A stretch of 64,000 nucleotides of DNA from Mauremys mutica. Taxonomy: Eukaryota; Chordata; Testudines; Geoemydidae. Within the stretch, counting starts at the first letter, position 1, and every line of letters begins with the position of its first letter. The stretch lies in NCBI RefSeq assembly GCF_020497125.1, contig NC_059077.1, positions 33,493,340-33,557,339 on the forward strand, in the 5' to 3' direction. Positions 1 to 11,543 of this stretch are shown piece after piece. The position numbers and the translations under genes were made by a program. The notes under the pieces are model-generated. The model was not told where the DNA came from. It saw nothing but the letters and a program-made list of their open reading frames with translations, and did not search any database.

Positions 1-383
1 ACATGACTCTACTCTGGTGATAACTGGCTGCCAGAAAGGCTTTTTTTGGGGTGGGAATTGGTAGGTGAAATTGGTTGCTACACTTTACTTTAGAAATTGG
101 CTGGGTAGCAGGCTGCTTCTCCCCCGCCTCCCAGATATGCAGCGAGGTGGGGAGAGAAAAATCAGAATCACCTTTCACATCAAGACCTCTGCCCAGCACT
201 GCTCAGGATCTAGTCCATAGTATACTATTTTTCTGAGCACAGAACTACTGTTGCCAACAGCTTGAAGTATTTTACAATATAGAAACAGCATCTACACCCT
301 AGTTCAACAACATTCAGAGCAGTAACAATTAGTTCTATTGCAATTCTTCAGACTTCAGGATCTTAAATAAAGCATATAGTTAC

Positions 384-544
384 CGATGTCCACAGGATCA
401 AAATCAATGTGCTCAGATTCAGCCTTCCCAAGGGCATTCTTAGCTTCCACCCAGACCTCCAGGTTGACAAAAAACTGAACACTGGAAATGTCACAAGAGT
501 TATTTACACCTTGTGGTTCACAGTCAGGCAAGGTTTCTTGATGC
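384..544 (-). CDS. IL6ST: IL6ST (gp130) exon, second half of cytokine-receptor domain D2
   Basis: This is an internal coding exon of the shared signalling receptor of IL-6-family cytokines, a type I membrane protein that activates JAK/STAT3. The reading frame gives 53 residues, including PDCEP, NNSCDIS, FFVNLEVWVEAKNALGKAE and HIDFDP, which match the C-terminal half of gp130 domain D2. The two cysteines are those of the second D2 disulphide, and NNS is an N-glycosylation site. The acceptor is tttag before base 544; the donor is a gtaact after base 384. The first base completes the Trp codon split from the exon at 2074-2206, and the exon ends in phase 1. The next exon (D3) lies beyond the left edge. 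Assignment rests on recall of the gp130 family; the phase fit makes a pseudogene unlikely. Confidence 0.95.
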
Positions 545-599
545 CTAAATTGAGAGAGAAAGAAAAAGCAAGGTTAAAATAAAGCAGTAGTTTGCATTT

Positions 600-735
600 A
601 TACGAAGCACTTTCTATCCAAAGATCTCAAAGTGCTTTAAAAAGGAATGAATCTAGCCCATGTCATACAGTAAATCTGCAACAAAGCTGGGACCAGATCG
701 CTGGTCTCTCAAATCCAAGTCCCATGCCTTAACAG
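600..735 (-). repeat. MIR-like ancient SINE fragment
   Basis: The segment reads gcactttctatccaaagatctcaaagtgcttt, then a decayed middle, then caaagctgggaccag. This is the reverse-complement layout of the old MIR/L3-type amniote repeats. It lies in the intron between two IL6ST exons. Confidence 0.5.
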
Positions 736-779
736 GAAGCCCAACCCATCCTTAGTCATGGAATTAAAAATAAATAACT

Positions 780-905
780 TTTTTGTAAAGTGATAAGGTG
801 GATGAGAGAATAATCTTTTATTGAACCAATTTCTGTTGGTAAAAGAAACAAATTTTTGAGCTACAGAGGCCTCTTCCTTCAGGTAAAGTGACAGGTATAA
901 CGTGA
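780..905 (-). repeat. Dispersed sauropsid repeat tail (Penelope-like family, tentative)
   Basis: ttattgaaccaatttctg followed by gttggtaaaagaaac, gagctacagaggcctc and ttcaggt is a common sauropsid repeat. It resembles the tails at 8290 and 26765. Family assignment is from memory and uncertain. Confidence 0.4.
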
Positions 906-1741
906 AAGGGACCCAGGCTCCAGACTGGGACATGATATGTAGATAATATTAGAAGCTCTAATGGATGACCTATGGTGTATATTCATTGCCATAAAACTTC
1001 AATGTTTGCACTGATTTACTTCTCTGCAGCTTTCCACACAGCAACAAGGTGCCACTGACTTGCTTACAAGACACAGCTGCACTAGACAACACATCACCAC
1101 AATGGCTTCAATTCTTTTCAAAAGCTACCCAGAATTGGGATGGGAATCTATTCCTCTTCCCTAAAACTGATCAGCTGGGGAGTCTTGCATACACCCCAGT
1201 AATCTACATGAGACCTCCTGAAGAGGAGACATGCAGTGGATCCTGTAGCAAACAATTCACTGATGACACCCACACCACCCAGCTTTCACCTCATTTTGAA
1301 CAGATATTACCATTGCCTAACATGAGAAGTTTAGTTACAATTAAAAGAGATACCAACTCCTGGATGCAAAGCAATTGGCTGGTTCAAACTGAACCTGCAA
1401 GACTGAAGTAACACCAGTGGGAGAGTAGAAGCAATCTGAGTAGCTCATAGCTTTCCCGCCATCACCAGAATCAAGGTTAAAAAATAATAATAAAAAAAAA
1501 GCAGACATCCAAGCAAAAAAGCTGTCTTCAAGGGTAAAGAACATAACCCACTGGACTATCACCATTCAGATTTATTTACCTGTTCAGCATCAGTTACAGC
1601 GATGTTTGCCACAGAAATACCCATAACTGATACAGAATCTGGTTCAAGCTGTACAATAGCTTAAAACCAATGATATCTGTACAAGACTCTCTTCCCTGCA
1701 CTCTCTCTGTCTTGGAAAAAAAAGACAGTTACTCACCTTTG

Positions 1742-1852
1742 TAAATGTTGTTCTTCGAGATGTGTTGCTCATATCCATTCCAATTAGGTGTGCACGCGGT
1801 GCGCGCACACCTAATTGGAATCGATATGAGCAAGCACTCGAAGAAGAAACAT
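1742..1852. mobile_element. Palindromic MITE, about 50 bp arms
   Basis: The left arm (gttcttcgagatgtg, gctcatatccattcc, aattaggtgtg) is matched in reverse complement by the right arm (cacacctaattgg, aatcgatatgagc, cactcgaagaag), with the centre near 1800. No internal gene and no clear target duplication is seen. It lies within the IL6ST intron. Confidence 0.7.
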
Positions 1853-2073
1853 TTTATTTGCTTAAGTTTAAAATCTTAAACTGTAGGACAAACTTGCGTT
1901 GTCAAATGTTTTAACCTGAAACAGGCTACAGCAGCTTCAGAAGTCTAGATTTACAGTAACAAAATATCGTCTTTTTAAAAGCTTAACAGTTTTATTTAGC
2001 CTATATGAAAAACCCTAAAAACAATTAAGATGTGATATACCTGCCTTTTATAAAGCTTAGACAAGATACTTAC

Positions 2074-2206
2074 CATTGAGATTTTAAACGGAAATCAGTG
2101 GCTAGGAATGTATCCCTTCCAGGATTCCAGGTACAAGTCATAATAAATTCAGTTTTTGACATCTGATGCACAATGCAACTCAAATTTTTAGGCTTCTCTG
2201 GGGGCA
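2074..2206 (-). CDS. IL6ST: IL6ST (gp130) exon, first half of cytokine-receptor domain D2
   Basis: The exon encodes PPEKPKNLSCIV near its start, then MTCTWNPGRDT and FRLKSQ, the hallmark start of the gp130 cytokine-binding module. The Cys-x-Trp pattern and the first D2 disulphide pair are present, and NLS is an N-glycosylation site. The acceptor is catacag before base 2206 and the donor is gtaagtatc after base 2074. The first two bases join the T left by the D1 exon to give Leu (GLPPEK), and the last two bases TG join G of the next exon to give Trp. No frame break is seen. The intron on its 5' side (2207-5019) contains the antisense solo LTR at 2761-4215. Confidence 0.96.
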
Positions 2207-2760
2207 CTGTATGAAAAAAAGTTACTATTTGTAATTTATGTGCACATACATTTGATTCCAATGAAAGCAGCGATGAATACACTGATGCAAGAGTAATTTA
2301 TTTACTGCTGCATTTAGTAAATGCTAAATATTAGGAGATAGAGAACATCTAGTGAAGTGTAATGCATAGATGCCTTGAGAAAAAGTCTGTAGTGGTAGGA
2401 GTCATCACTGAACAGAAAGCACATGATTTGGGGATGGAATGAAATTTGGGACAGGGTAAGGCCTAGAAGGCTAGCACAGAATGCACTGGAATGGAAGGCA
2501 GCAACGGGAGTAGTGATGGCAGCAAATCGGTTTGTGAAGGAAAAGGAAGAAATGAGACCACACATTGCTGTAGTATTGATAATATTTCAGGAGTTTAAGC
2601 TATGAAGATGTTAACAGATCATAATGGCTTATTACTATAGATAGGTTCTCTCACATACACAAGATACAATGTGTGCAGAATGGGTAAAATTCATCCCAAT
2701 ATAGAGAGCCCACATCTCATCTCCAGATTTTGCATTGCACTACATTTTGTTCTTCATTAT

Positions 2761-4215
2761 TGTCGCAATCCGGTTCATAGTTATGGCTATTTATGGCCAC
2801 TTGTCGGTCCACGGCCATCTTGAACCTGCTAAAAGGACAAGACAGCTTCCATGTTGGACCAAGTTCTTGTTAAAGGGCAGAGATGCTATCCTGCCCAGCA
2901 ACACTGGTTGTGTATGCTTTTCCTTTTTTTTACTGGGTCATCTAAGGGTCAGGCTGGTGCCGTGTGCAGAGACCTGATCCTGCCCAGCAACTTGTAGTGT
3001 CGTGTGCAACATTTTGGTGCTGTGTGCATTTTTCCCGCTCTTTTTGGGCCCGGTCGTCTGGAGGTCAGGCTGGTTCTGCCCAGCAACTCCAGAGTACTGT
3101 ATACAGAGACCTGATTCTGCCCAGATACTCCAGTGTGCCGTGTGCAAATCCTTCCGACGTGGGGTGGCAACAGCTCAAATCCTGAAGGGAGGAGGGACCA
3201 GGGAGCCAATCAGATGCTGACACGAGGGAGTGAGACCTTTCAATAAAACTAGGTTTCCCCCCAGAAAATCTTGTCTTGACCATTTTCTTTTTGGTGGAGT
3301 ATCCGCGTATTAGCCGAAGGACCTGATCAACCTTTTGGCCAGGGTCTCCTCCCGGTAATAGCTAGCTCGTGTTCGTGTGGAGTATCCGCGTGTCAGCTGA
3401 AGGACCGGATCAACCTTTCAGCCAGGGTCTCCTCCCGGTATTGCTAGCTCGTGTCGTGTCGTTTTGGATCCATTTCCATCAACTCGTCATGCTTCTGGTG
3501 TCTGCTCTGCTGGTCAGCTGCGCCTGGAGTGCGGTATTTGCTTTTTGATATCTGACAGTTAGCTTATTTAGCCTCTTATTTGTTCCCTTCCTTAACTTGG
3601 TACCAAATATCTACTCAGAATATCAGGATCGTATTAGTGAGCTCAGGATTGCACAATTGTTTAGCTAGCTTGTATTATTGTTCTCTTTGTTATTGAATTG
3701 TTAATTGCAAACTGCTTTATGTGTTTGAATCACTGCTCTGTCTGTGTCCAGTGTGTGTGTGTTTAACTGGGGAGCTGCCTCTACTTAGAGGGTGGCTGAC
3801 CAAGGGGGTCCAGTCCCCGCGGTCTGAGTGAGTGGAATCTGCCCAGCTGCAGCCGCACCACACTCTGGGTTTACCCTCTGTGTGAAAGCAAGGGTGGCTG
3901 AGGCAGTGGCCCGTGGGTCTCTTTTCTGTGTTTGCACCGGGCACCGCCCTGACGAACCCGATTCCTATCTGTGTGATTGGTGTGTCTGCCTATTTGGTGT
4001 GGTGTGGCGAGCAGTATAAAGTGTATTATTATTGTGTTGTGGGGTGTGTTTGTACTTTTGATACCATCCCAGCCAAAGTTGCCTACTCCCCCAGCCCAAG
4101 TTGTAATTATCCCCTAAATAAACGCAGTCACTTGGCTTTTCAGTGTTACCCTGGTCCTGCCTGTCTTTTCCTCACGCAATACCAAGCTTGAACGAACCCC
4201 CAGCTAATTCAGACA
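2761..4215 (+). mobile_element. Solo LTR of an endogenous retrovirus, 1455 bp, with 5 bp target duplication
   Basis: The element begins TGTC and ends GACA and is flanked on both sides by attat (2756-2760 and 4216-4220). It sits in an IL6ST intron, antisense to the gene. A TATAAA box at 4015-4020 and AATAAA at 4117-4122 suggest a very long U3, a short R and a U5 of about 95 bp, read on the plus strand. A second AATAAA lies at 3243. U3 contains imperfect repeats around CAGAGACCTGATCCTGCCC (from about 2970 and 3099) and a tandem duplication of about 82 bp (3296-3377 and 3378-3459). A 5 bp duplication and long LTR fit ERV-L/class III-like families. No internal coding region remains. Confidence 0.85.
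3296..3459 (+). repeat. Two tandem copies of an 82 bp unit inside the solo LTR
   Basis: Both copies run from gtggagtatccgcgt through gaaggacc, ggatcaacc and agggtctcctcccggta to gctagctcgtgt. They differ by scattered substitutions, so the duplication is not recent. Confidence 0.85.
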
Positions 4216-5019
4216 ATTATTTTGCAAGTACTAAGACAGACAACATGGTACTTCGGGCATGGCTGAGCTAATTAACGTTGGAGTTGGATTTCTCATTTCT
4301 ATATGTTTAAAATATTTTAGTCTCCTACCACTAACTTCCAGAGGATTGCTATCTGTGGTGTTGCAATATAATTTCCCAAGAATACTTCCTTTCTACAACT
4401 ACTGCACTCCAATGATAATTTGCAATTTTGACAGCTGTGAACATGATGAAGAGCAGGTCAGTTGATAACCCCCTCAGAAACTGAACATGAAGTTTTATGA
4501 ACATTATTAAAAAGGAAAAAAAAAACTAAGTTAAAAACCAAACAGATATTGTGAGAATGAGACACAATCATTAAAAATATGCTTTAGAAAAAATCAGACT
4601 CTTCAAGAACTATATTCTTTCTATCAAGCCCTTCTTCAGCTCAATGATTTCTAAAAGGTAACATTTTCATTGTGACACGTTCACATTTTCTTCACAGAGC
4701 TTCATGCATGTGCAGTTCTCTTGATACCCTTTTACGTATATGAAATACATAAAATGTATTTTCTGCTTTGTGGATCATCTTTTTCAAAGTACTTTCACTT
4801 GTTCTGTGTGTTTTACCTTTGGGGGATTTTTTGTACAATTGTTCCAGAGGAAGAAGGGTTAAGAGGATACACCAAAATGTCCTTGAAAAACATTTTCTAC
4901 GAGGCAGAGAAGAAAATGGAAACTTGACAACATTATACGGTATCTCTGTGTACGTAAACATTTAATGGGAAATTTATAATATCCAAAGAAGAAAAAGAGA
5001 GGAATAAAAAGCTACTTAC

Positions 5020-5325
5020 AGCCCAGTGTAACTGCAATCCCATAGATATTCTGCTCAATCTGTCCATCTGCTAAAACGTTGCATGTCAGAGGAGTAGCTA
5101 AAGTAGAGGTGTCACTAAATGTGACACTGGAAACAGTTCTGTTTATTACACGGTATTGTTCTTTAGGCACTACAGAATTTTTTATTTTCCAAATAATCTG
5201 ATTGGCATGTATATTGCCAAAGTCAAGACAACTCTCATTGAGAATGCACAGTGCTGTAAAATTGGAGCCAAGGGTCAACACTGGAGACTCTGGGATGATG
5301 TAACCACATGACTGTACAAGTCCAC
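5020..5325 (-). CDS. IL6ST: IL6ST (gp130) exon, Ig-like domain D1
   Basis: The exon encodes the N-terminal Ig-like domain of gp130, which contacts site III of IL-6-type cytokines. Readable marks are SCGYIIPESPVLTLGSNFTA, ALCILNESC, KEQYRVINRT, LTCNVL and EQNIYGIAV. Four cysteines and the sequons NFT, NES and NRT match the family. The donor is gtaagtagc after base 5020, phase 1. The acceptor I prefer is tttcag before base 5325, because it aligns best with the usual start of the D1 exon. A second in-frame acceptor, ttttag before base 5331, would add two residues (Val-Ser). Both are compatible with the phase-1 donor of the upstream exon. The exon is intact. Confidence 0.96.
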
Positions 5326-5997
5326 CTGAAACTAAAAGGGATAAAATCAATTTGAAATATCACATTTCCATATGAAATCTTTGTATTACTATTGCTACAA
5401 ATAATCTTTAACACTACTGTTATTGAAAGATTAGGAAAAATATTTGTGAAGACTGTTTTGTGCATCTGGCAGTATGTGTGTATAGACAGTTACACTGTAT
5501 TGTGCAGGTCAAGTGTATTTCTTGTCTAATGCACTAGCACGAGCAAATCACTCATGCACTGATTTAGGGGAAGTTCATGTGCATACTCTTCCTCAGGTAT
5601 TGCAAGAGAATGTTACCAGTAACAACAGAAGAACTGGAACTGAAATGACAGAGACAGAGAAAATGAGGTTAAAGATAGGACGCTTAAGTATTTTTGTTTT
5701 TTCTCCTACACTCATCCTCTCCCCACTGCTGGAAAGACCTTTGTAAACAACCACAAAAATACCCATTATAAAAATTCTGTATATACTATTTTAAAAGGTG
5801 CTCTATCAAAAACGTGACTTCTGAAATTATTCAGTCCCTCCCCCCCCCCCAAATTGCTTGAGCAGCAATTACCACAACAATCATATTTTTAGGAAATTCA
5901 GGAGGCATCTCTCTGGTAACAGGGCTGGTACTCAAAACAACAATTTTTTTAAAAAACACTAATCAACTAACTACTAAAACTACACTAACTATACAAC

Positions 5998-6235
5998 GTG
6001 TACTATTTACAAGTTCAACTGAAGACTTGCAGATTCAAGGAATGGGAGCTTCAACAACCGTCATGGGAGGCTGTGGGTGGCTCTGCCCTTAATGCCTGCA
6101 TGCAGTGCGTGAGGCACCAGACGACGCTTATGCCGCCTCGATGGGTACCGCTAAAGAGAAAAACTGACAACCCTGCACTGGAACATGCACACTGACAGTG
6201 GAATTGACATGTGCAATCACTCAATGTGGCATTTT
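5998..6235 (+). repeat. Degenerate longer relative of the palindromic repeat at 1742
   Basis: The end tggaattgacatgtgcaat (from 6199) resembles the arm of the palindrome at 1742-1852. The body, with gatgggtaccgctaaagag, looks like the internal part of a longer family member. No coding sense is seen. Confidence 0.35.
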
Positions 6236-7544
6236 CTGTTGACTCACATTAATTCCCTTCTTCTGAAGGGAACACTGCATGACTCTCACAATTGTGAGCC
6301 TAAAATAACTAAGATCTCTACTAAAAAGAGAGAAAAGTACAAACAGTCTGGGTACTGAAAGGCAGAAACAATGTAAGAATTACCACAACCGGCACAGGAT
6401 TTATTGATTACATATACTATCGTAGGCCTCAGATACTAAAGGGAATGAGTTAGAAGCCCACTTTTTTTAATCTGTTCAGTTATTCAGTATGCAAATTAAG
6501 CATAAATTAATAGATCACTAGTCTAATAATTACAGATTTAAAGTTGCTATTTAGCCCTTAGTGTCCATGAATGACACCAGATAAATTATTCCACTGAAGA
6601 GGTGTACTGGGAGTCTAGGGTATTGCTCTCAATTTTCCTGAAGAGGAAGCGGTGGTTATGAGTGAGCCAGCCTGCCTGAGAACCACTATGTCACATCTAG
6701 TGACCCAGTCTGCAGCTTCACCTTCCTTTGCCGGAAGCATGTGGACAAAGTAGGGAGCAAAGCACTCAGAGGTGCTGCACTAGTGTAGCCAACTAAGCAG
6801 GACAGCATCCCTGCATTAGAGGCTATATTCTAGGGAGATAAAGAAAACACAAAATTTGTGTCTGCAAGGCAGGAAGGTGGGAAAACAAGGACAGAGTGAA
6901 AACAGGAGAACAAAGGAAAGAAAGAACAGGTGAAAAACCAAGCAGACATGGAAACAGAAAATTACAGTATGAGACAAAAAATAGAAGAATTAATCTAATC
7001 AATAACAACCTCTGTTATCCATCAGATAGAAGATGGTGCTGCAAAAAAAAGACAAATTATAAATGGGGAAGACCACCATATCTTCTGGGATAAAAGTACT
7101 TTCAGACTGCACCTTTTAAGACGTATAATTCAGAGAAGGACGTGCCTCCAAAAACTAATTCTCAATCTCTCCTTTATTTCATTCTTAGATGTGTAATTTA
7201 AGGTGAGGAATTCTATCTGTATGAATGTTTTACCTAGAATGTTACATGTTAAAGAAGACTGTGATAACTGGCAGTTTTAAGAAACATCTATTTTTCCAGT
7301 TTATTAACTCTTGTGCATTTGACAGCACTGTGTCTAATCTGTTCCAGTGCTGCCCCTGTATAGTCAATTTCTGCCTTTTGCTTTGCTCTTCCCACAGCAA
7401 CAAGGGAGAGACCATAGGAAAATGTGACCACAGAGCTTCAGGTGCAGTACCTGGAACTAATTTTAATTTGTTTTTTTGAGATCAGCTGGCTAAAAGGACA
7501 TCAGTGCCAGTAGCCATAATTGAGTGATAACTCTGTCTCTTTGG

Positions 7545-7645
7545 ATTATTTGTTTGTACAAATAGCTAGCACAGTGGTGCCCTAATTCCTCATTGGGACC
7601 ACTAGGCACTACTGCAACATAATCATCATTAACAACAGCTAGCTG
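7545..7645 (+). repeat. Old LINE/MIR 3' tail fragment
   Basis: Text of the type tgtacaaatagctagcacag, ggtgccctaattcctc and gggaccactaggcactac matches the widespread CR1/L3-type tail seen again near 14690 and 52745. It produces a spurious ORF on the minus strand. Confidence 0.4.
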
Positions 7646-7690
7646 CTCTAATAAGTCCGTGACCTGTCCAACATTTTCATTTAGTCTTAC

Positions 7691-7757
7691 CTCCAAAAGA
7701 GCAAACGCTCAGGGAAATATATAAAGCATTCATCACCCAGCTCCATCGAGAAGACAT
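7691..7757 (-). CDS. IL6ST: IL6ST (gp130) first coding exon with signal peptide
   Basis: ATG at 7757-7755 opens 22 codons: a short polar start (MSSRWSW) followed by a hydrophobic run (ALYISLSVCS), as expected for a signal peptide of a type I receptor. The donor is gtaaga after base 7691 and leaves one base (phase 1), exactly what the D1 exon at 5020-5325 needs. The exon itself begins at 7771 after ttttttacag, with 14 bases of 5' UTR. The signal peptide sequence is not strongly conserved in this family, so the call depends on position, phase and splice sites rather than on residue matches. An alternative is a shorter start, but no other ATG is suitably placed. Confidence 0.88.
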
Positions 7758-8289
7758 TTTGCATATAGTTCCTGTAAAAAACAAAGATTTTATGTAGTTT
7801 CCATTTACTGCATTTGTGTAACCACCAGCTTCCCTTTATTGCTGCAACCTTTGATATCCTGCAGAAAGTCAGGATGGGAGAAGGAAAAGAACACACCTTT
7901 TTTCCAATCTCTGCAGGAAAAACAGCAAGCCTACACGATATAAATAGACGAGCATGGAATTAAAACTGTGCATCTATGCACCGAACTCAAGCCTGTACAC
8001 TCAAACTTCTATTCCATATGTGGCAAAGTATACAAGAAAAGCATTTCATTCTTTAGGAAAGCTGTCGGGTTTCTAGACTTCTGTTCGTCTCCAGGTCTTT
8101 CTTTTTTGAGTCTGGAATTTTGGGATCATTAAAACAAAACCCTAAAGATTAGACTAAGGTTACCAGAGTTATTTCACTTTTAAAGTAATTGACATTTAAA
8201 ACCTGTTTTTCAGAGGTGAAGACTCCTCTACAAAACCAAACACCTCCCTTTCATGATTAGAATTTAAATTTACCTTTTCATGTTCAGGG

Positions 8290-8430
8290 GACAAACCTCA
8301 TATCCAAAGAAGTGGGCTATAGACCACGAAAGGTTATGCTCAAATAAATGTGTTAGTCTCTATGGTGCCACAAGTACTCCTGTTATTTTTGCAGATACAG
8401 ACTAACACGGCTGCTACTCTGAAACCTCCC
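8290..8430 (+). repeat. Dispersed repeat tail (Penelope-like family, tentative), copy A
   Basis: Contains gaagtgggctatagaccac, gaaaggttatgctcaaa, ttagtctctatggtgcc and agactaacacggctgctac, a very common sauropsid tail sequence. A related copy in the opposite orientation is at 26765-26900. Confidence 0.6.
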
Positions 8431-9198
8431 ATATTTAGTGACTCTCTAACAGTCTGCTAATTTTCACCGCTATGTGTTCACAGAAGAGAAATACACTACA
8501 AATTGCTTAATAATCTTAGTATCTAACAATCATTTTACAGCCTTTGCGTAGACTCATTTTACATTCCTCTAAGTCTGAAAGTTCTAACCTCTCATGCTCT
8601 TCCCTGCTTCCAACCTGCAGCTCCAGATCTAGATTTGGAGACATGGAAGCGTTCCACAGTATGCTTTCCCTTTCATATAGATAGATTGGGTGGAGCTAGC
8701 AAGCCTATTCTGGATTTCTCACTCTGTAATGCAAATTGGGGAGAGAGGGAGGGAGGAAGGGAAACTACTCTCCTATGGGAAAGTAACCAACATATGGAAG
8801 AATTTAGTCCTGGTTGGTTTTAAACCAAGACTGAGGGCTTGGCTACACTTACAAGTTGCAGCGCTGGGAGTTACAGCGCTGGTCATGCAGCTGTGTAGGG
8901 CCAGCGCTGGAGTGTGGCCACACTGACAGCTACCAGCGCTGCAGTGTGGCCACACTTGCAGCACTTTCCAGCGCTGTATTGAGAGGTGCATTGTGGGCAG
9001 CTATCCCACAGAGGACCTCGTCCCGTTTTGGCGCCGAGTATTGTGGGAAGGGGAAGGAAGTGTGTGGGTCATTCCGCTTCCTGTTCCAACGCCCCGTGGT
9101 GCATCGCTTCACATCCCAGCAGTCTGTCTTTCTGGCAACGTTTGGCGCCATTGTGAGTGTCTTTCTGCTCTGTGTGTGAATCGCGATTTCTGTGGGAA

Positions 9199-10448
9199 AT
9201 GGAGCCCGAGCTGCTGAGGACTGTGCTGATGAGTGTCGCCAGCACAACACGTTTGGCAGTCGAGCTATTCCTTCAGCTCCAAAGTGACAGTGAGGAGTCT
9301 GACGATGATATCGATATCGATTCTCCTGCCGCGTGTGACACTAAAGTGCTTGTGGCATTCACGGAAATGCTCAGCACCGTTGAACGCCGCTTTTGGGCTC
9401 GGGAAACAAGCACTGAGTGGTGGGATCACATCGTCATGGAAGTCTGGGATGACGAGCAGTGGCTGCAGAACTTTCGTATGAGAAAAGCCACTTTCATGGG
9501 ACTGTGTGCTGAGCTCGCCCCCACTCTGCGGCGCAAGGACACAAGATTGAGAGCTGCCCTAACGGTGGAAAAGCGGGTGGCCATTGCAATCTGGAAGCTG
9601 GCAAATCCAGACAGCTACCGGTCGGTCGGGAACCAGTTTGGAGTGGGAAAGTCAACCGTTGGAATCGTTTTGATGCAAGTTTGCAAGGCAATTAATCGCA
9701 TCCTGCTAAGAAAGACCGTGACTCTGGGGAGCGTGCAGGACATTGTGGATGGCTTTGCACAAATGGGTTTCCCTAACTGTGGAGGGGCAATAGATGGGAC
9801 GCATATTCCTATTCTGCCCCCCCCCCCCACCTGGCATCTGAGTACGTTAATCGTAAGGGGTATTTCTCTATGGTTCTCCAGGCGCTTGTGGATCACCGCG
9901 GGCGTTTCATTGACATTTACACAGGCTGGCCTGGAAAGGTGCATGATGCACGCATCTTTCGGAACAGTGGCCTGTTCAGGAAGATGCAGGCAGGGACTTT
10001 TTTCCCAGACAGGAAGATCACAGTAGGGGACGTCGAAATGCCCATTGTGATCCTTGGAGACCCCGCTTACCCGTTATTGCCTTGGCTCATGAAACCCTAT
10101 ACAGGGAAGCTTGACAGGAGCAAGGACCGGTTCAACTACAGGCTGAGCCGGTGCCGAATGACTGTGGAGTGTGCTTTTGGCCGTTTAAAGGCACGCTGGC
10201 GTTGCTTGTATGGGAAGCTAGACTTGGGGGAAAGCAGCATCCCCGCGGTTATATCCGCTTGCTGTACCCTCCATAATATTTGTGAAGGGAAGGGTGAAAC
10301 ATTCAGTGAGGCATGGACCACCGAGGTTCAAGTCCTGGAGGCTGAATATGCACAGCCAGAGAGCAGGGCTAATAGAGAGGCCCAGCACAGGGCTTCAAGG
10401 ATTAGGGATGCCTTGAGGGAAGAATTTGAGGCTGAAAGCCAACAGTAA
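9199..10448 (+). pseudogene. PIF/Harbinger DDE transposase (HARBI1-like), one frameshift
   Basis: The DDE endonuclease would cut and rejoin the element ends, working with the Myb-like partner. The N-terminus MEPELLRTVL leads into a helical region with LRRKDTRLRAALTVEKRVAI and YRSVGNQFGVGKSTVG, a helix-turn-helix-like segment. The catalytic region shows GGAIDGTHI (first Asp), TGWPGKVHDARIF (second Asp), VILGDPAYPLLPWLMKP and RMTVECAFGRLKARWR (Glu). The reading frame breaks in a 12-base C tract at 9817-9828, just after the first Asp; a one-base length change there restores the same frame downstream. Otherwise it is open for about 415 codons, the usual length for the family. AATAAA follows at about 10566. 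Confidence 0.93.
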
Positions 10449-10689
10449 TGTTTGCTGCCTTGCATGGGAGTGAATTGCACTGTTTACACTGTTATTCTAT
10501 TATCCCTAAAATGATTTGCAGTGCCTCTTTCTTTACTGGGCTAAGGTATCTTTAACTATCTGCTATAATAAAGACTGTTTTCAAAGCCAAGAATTGTTTT
10601 ATTGAAAAGAAAAAAACTTCCTTGACAGACAGACACACAACATTTCATGAACACAAGAGGGCAGGGGTGTGGGTTGGTGAACTGTACAG

Positions 10690-11238
10690 TCACAAGTTTG
10701 CATATGTCCTGTCTGGAGTGCTGTTTAACGAATCCTGCACTTCAGGGTGCATATACTGCATGGTGATGGGGGTTGAGTGCAGAGGGTAAGGGTGGTAGGT
10801 ATCAGGGCTGGTTGGTGAGCGTACAGGTGTTGGAGGCAGCTGGTGGTGGTAAGAACCTGAATGCTGGGGAAAGGTGGTTTGAGCTGACATTGGGGCACAA
10901 GGCAAAAAGCTTTGGGACGGGGGGGGGGGGGGGAGTAGCACGGTAGTGCTCTACTTGCATGGCAACGAGTGACTCGATAGAGTCCGCTTGGCGCGACAGG
11001 ATGCTTAGAAGCTGCTCTGTGCTTTTCCTTTTGGCCACTGCATTTCTCTTGCGGATCCTGCTTTCCCTCTGGCGGATCTTGCTTTCCTTCTCTCTCCACT
11101 CCTTCAATTCCTTTCTCTCTGTAGCAGAGTGATGAAGAACAGTTTTCAGCATGTCCTCTTTGCTCTTTCGGGGATTTTTTCTCAAATTTTGAAGCCTCTG
11201 TGATGTTGAACATCTGGGCAGTCCAGTAGTCAAGGTCA
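10690..11238 (-). pseudogene. Harbinger-1 Myb-like gene, exon 2
   Basis: The acceptor tttctacag before base 11238 joins in phase with the exon 1 donor at 11922. The exon continues as a basic coiled-coil region (KSKEDMLKTV, TERKELKEWREKESKIRQRE, EQLLSILSRQADSIESLV), comparable to exon 2 of Harbinger-2. It then meets a 15-base run (G on plus) at 10919-10933. Immediately after it the frame closes at 10802, while the next frame stays open to 10690 with a Pro/His/Tyr-rich tail (PTPVRSPTSPDTYHPY, YMHPEVQDSL). A one-base length change in the tract would explain this. TTTATT at about 10595 is a poly(A) signal on this strand, facing that of the transposase. Confidence 0.8.
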
Positions 11239-11543
11239 CTGTAGAAACACAGAAATGACAACATTTAACACGGGCAGCATTGTATTCACTATCTCCAGAC
11301 ATGAATTGTTACACTGAGGGAGTTCTCACTTTAGCATTCTTTTCCCAAACGCATAACACAACAGAAGCCACGAAATGGTGAGTGAGGGGTGCTTATAGAG
11401 GGAGAAGTGGGGCTTGACTGATAGAGGGGAGCTGGTTGCTTTGGGTAATCTGGAGTGCTAGAGGGGTTGAGTGAAGATGCAGCTGCAGGGGTGATCTTAT
11501 CTCCCTATCTCTTCACTAAAGAGTCTCCCAACATTTTTCACAG

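Noticed and set aside
1049..1411. 120-codon plus-strand frame in an IL6ST intron
   Set aside because: No recognisable motif, no splice or promoter support, and it is antisense within an intron.
2938..3283. Several minus-strand frames with repeated QNQVS/YSTLE-like text
   Set aside because: They reflect the internal imperfect repeats of the solo LTR U3 and are not coding.
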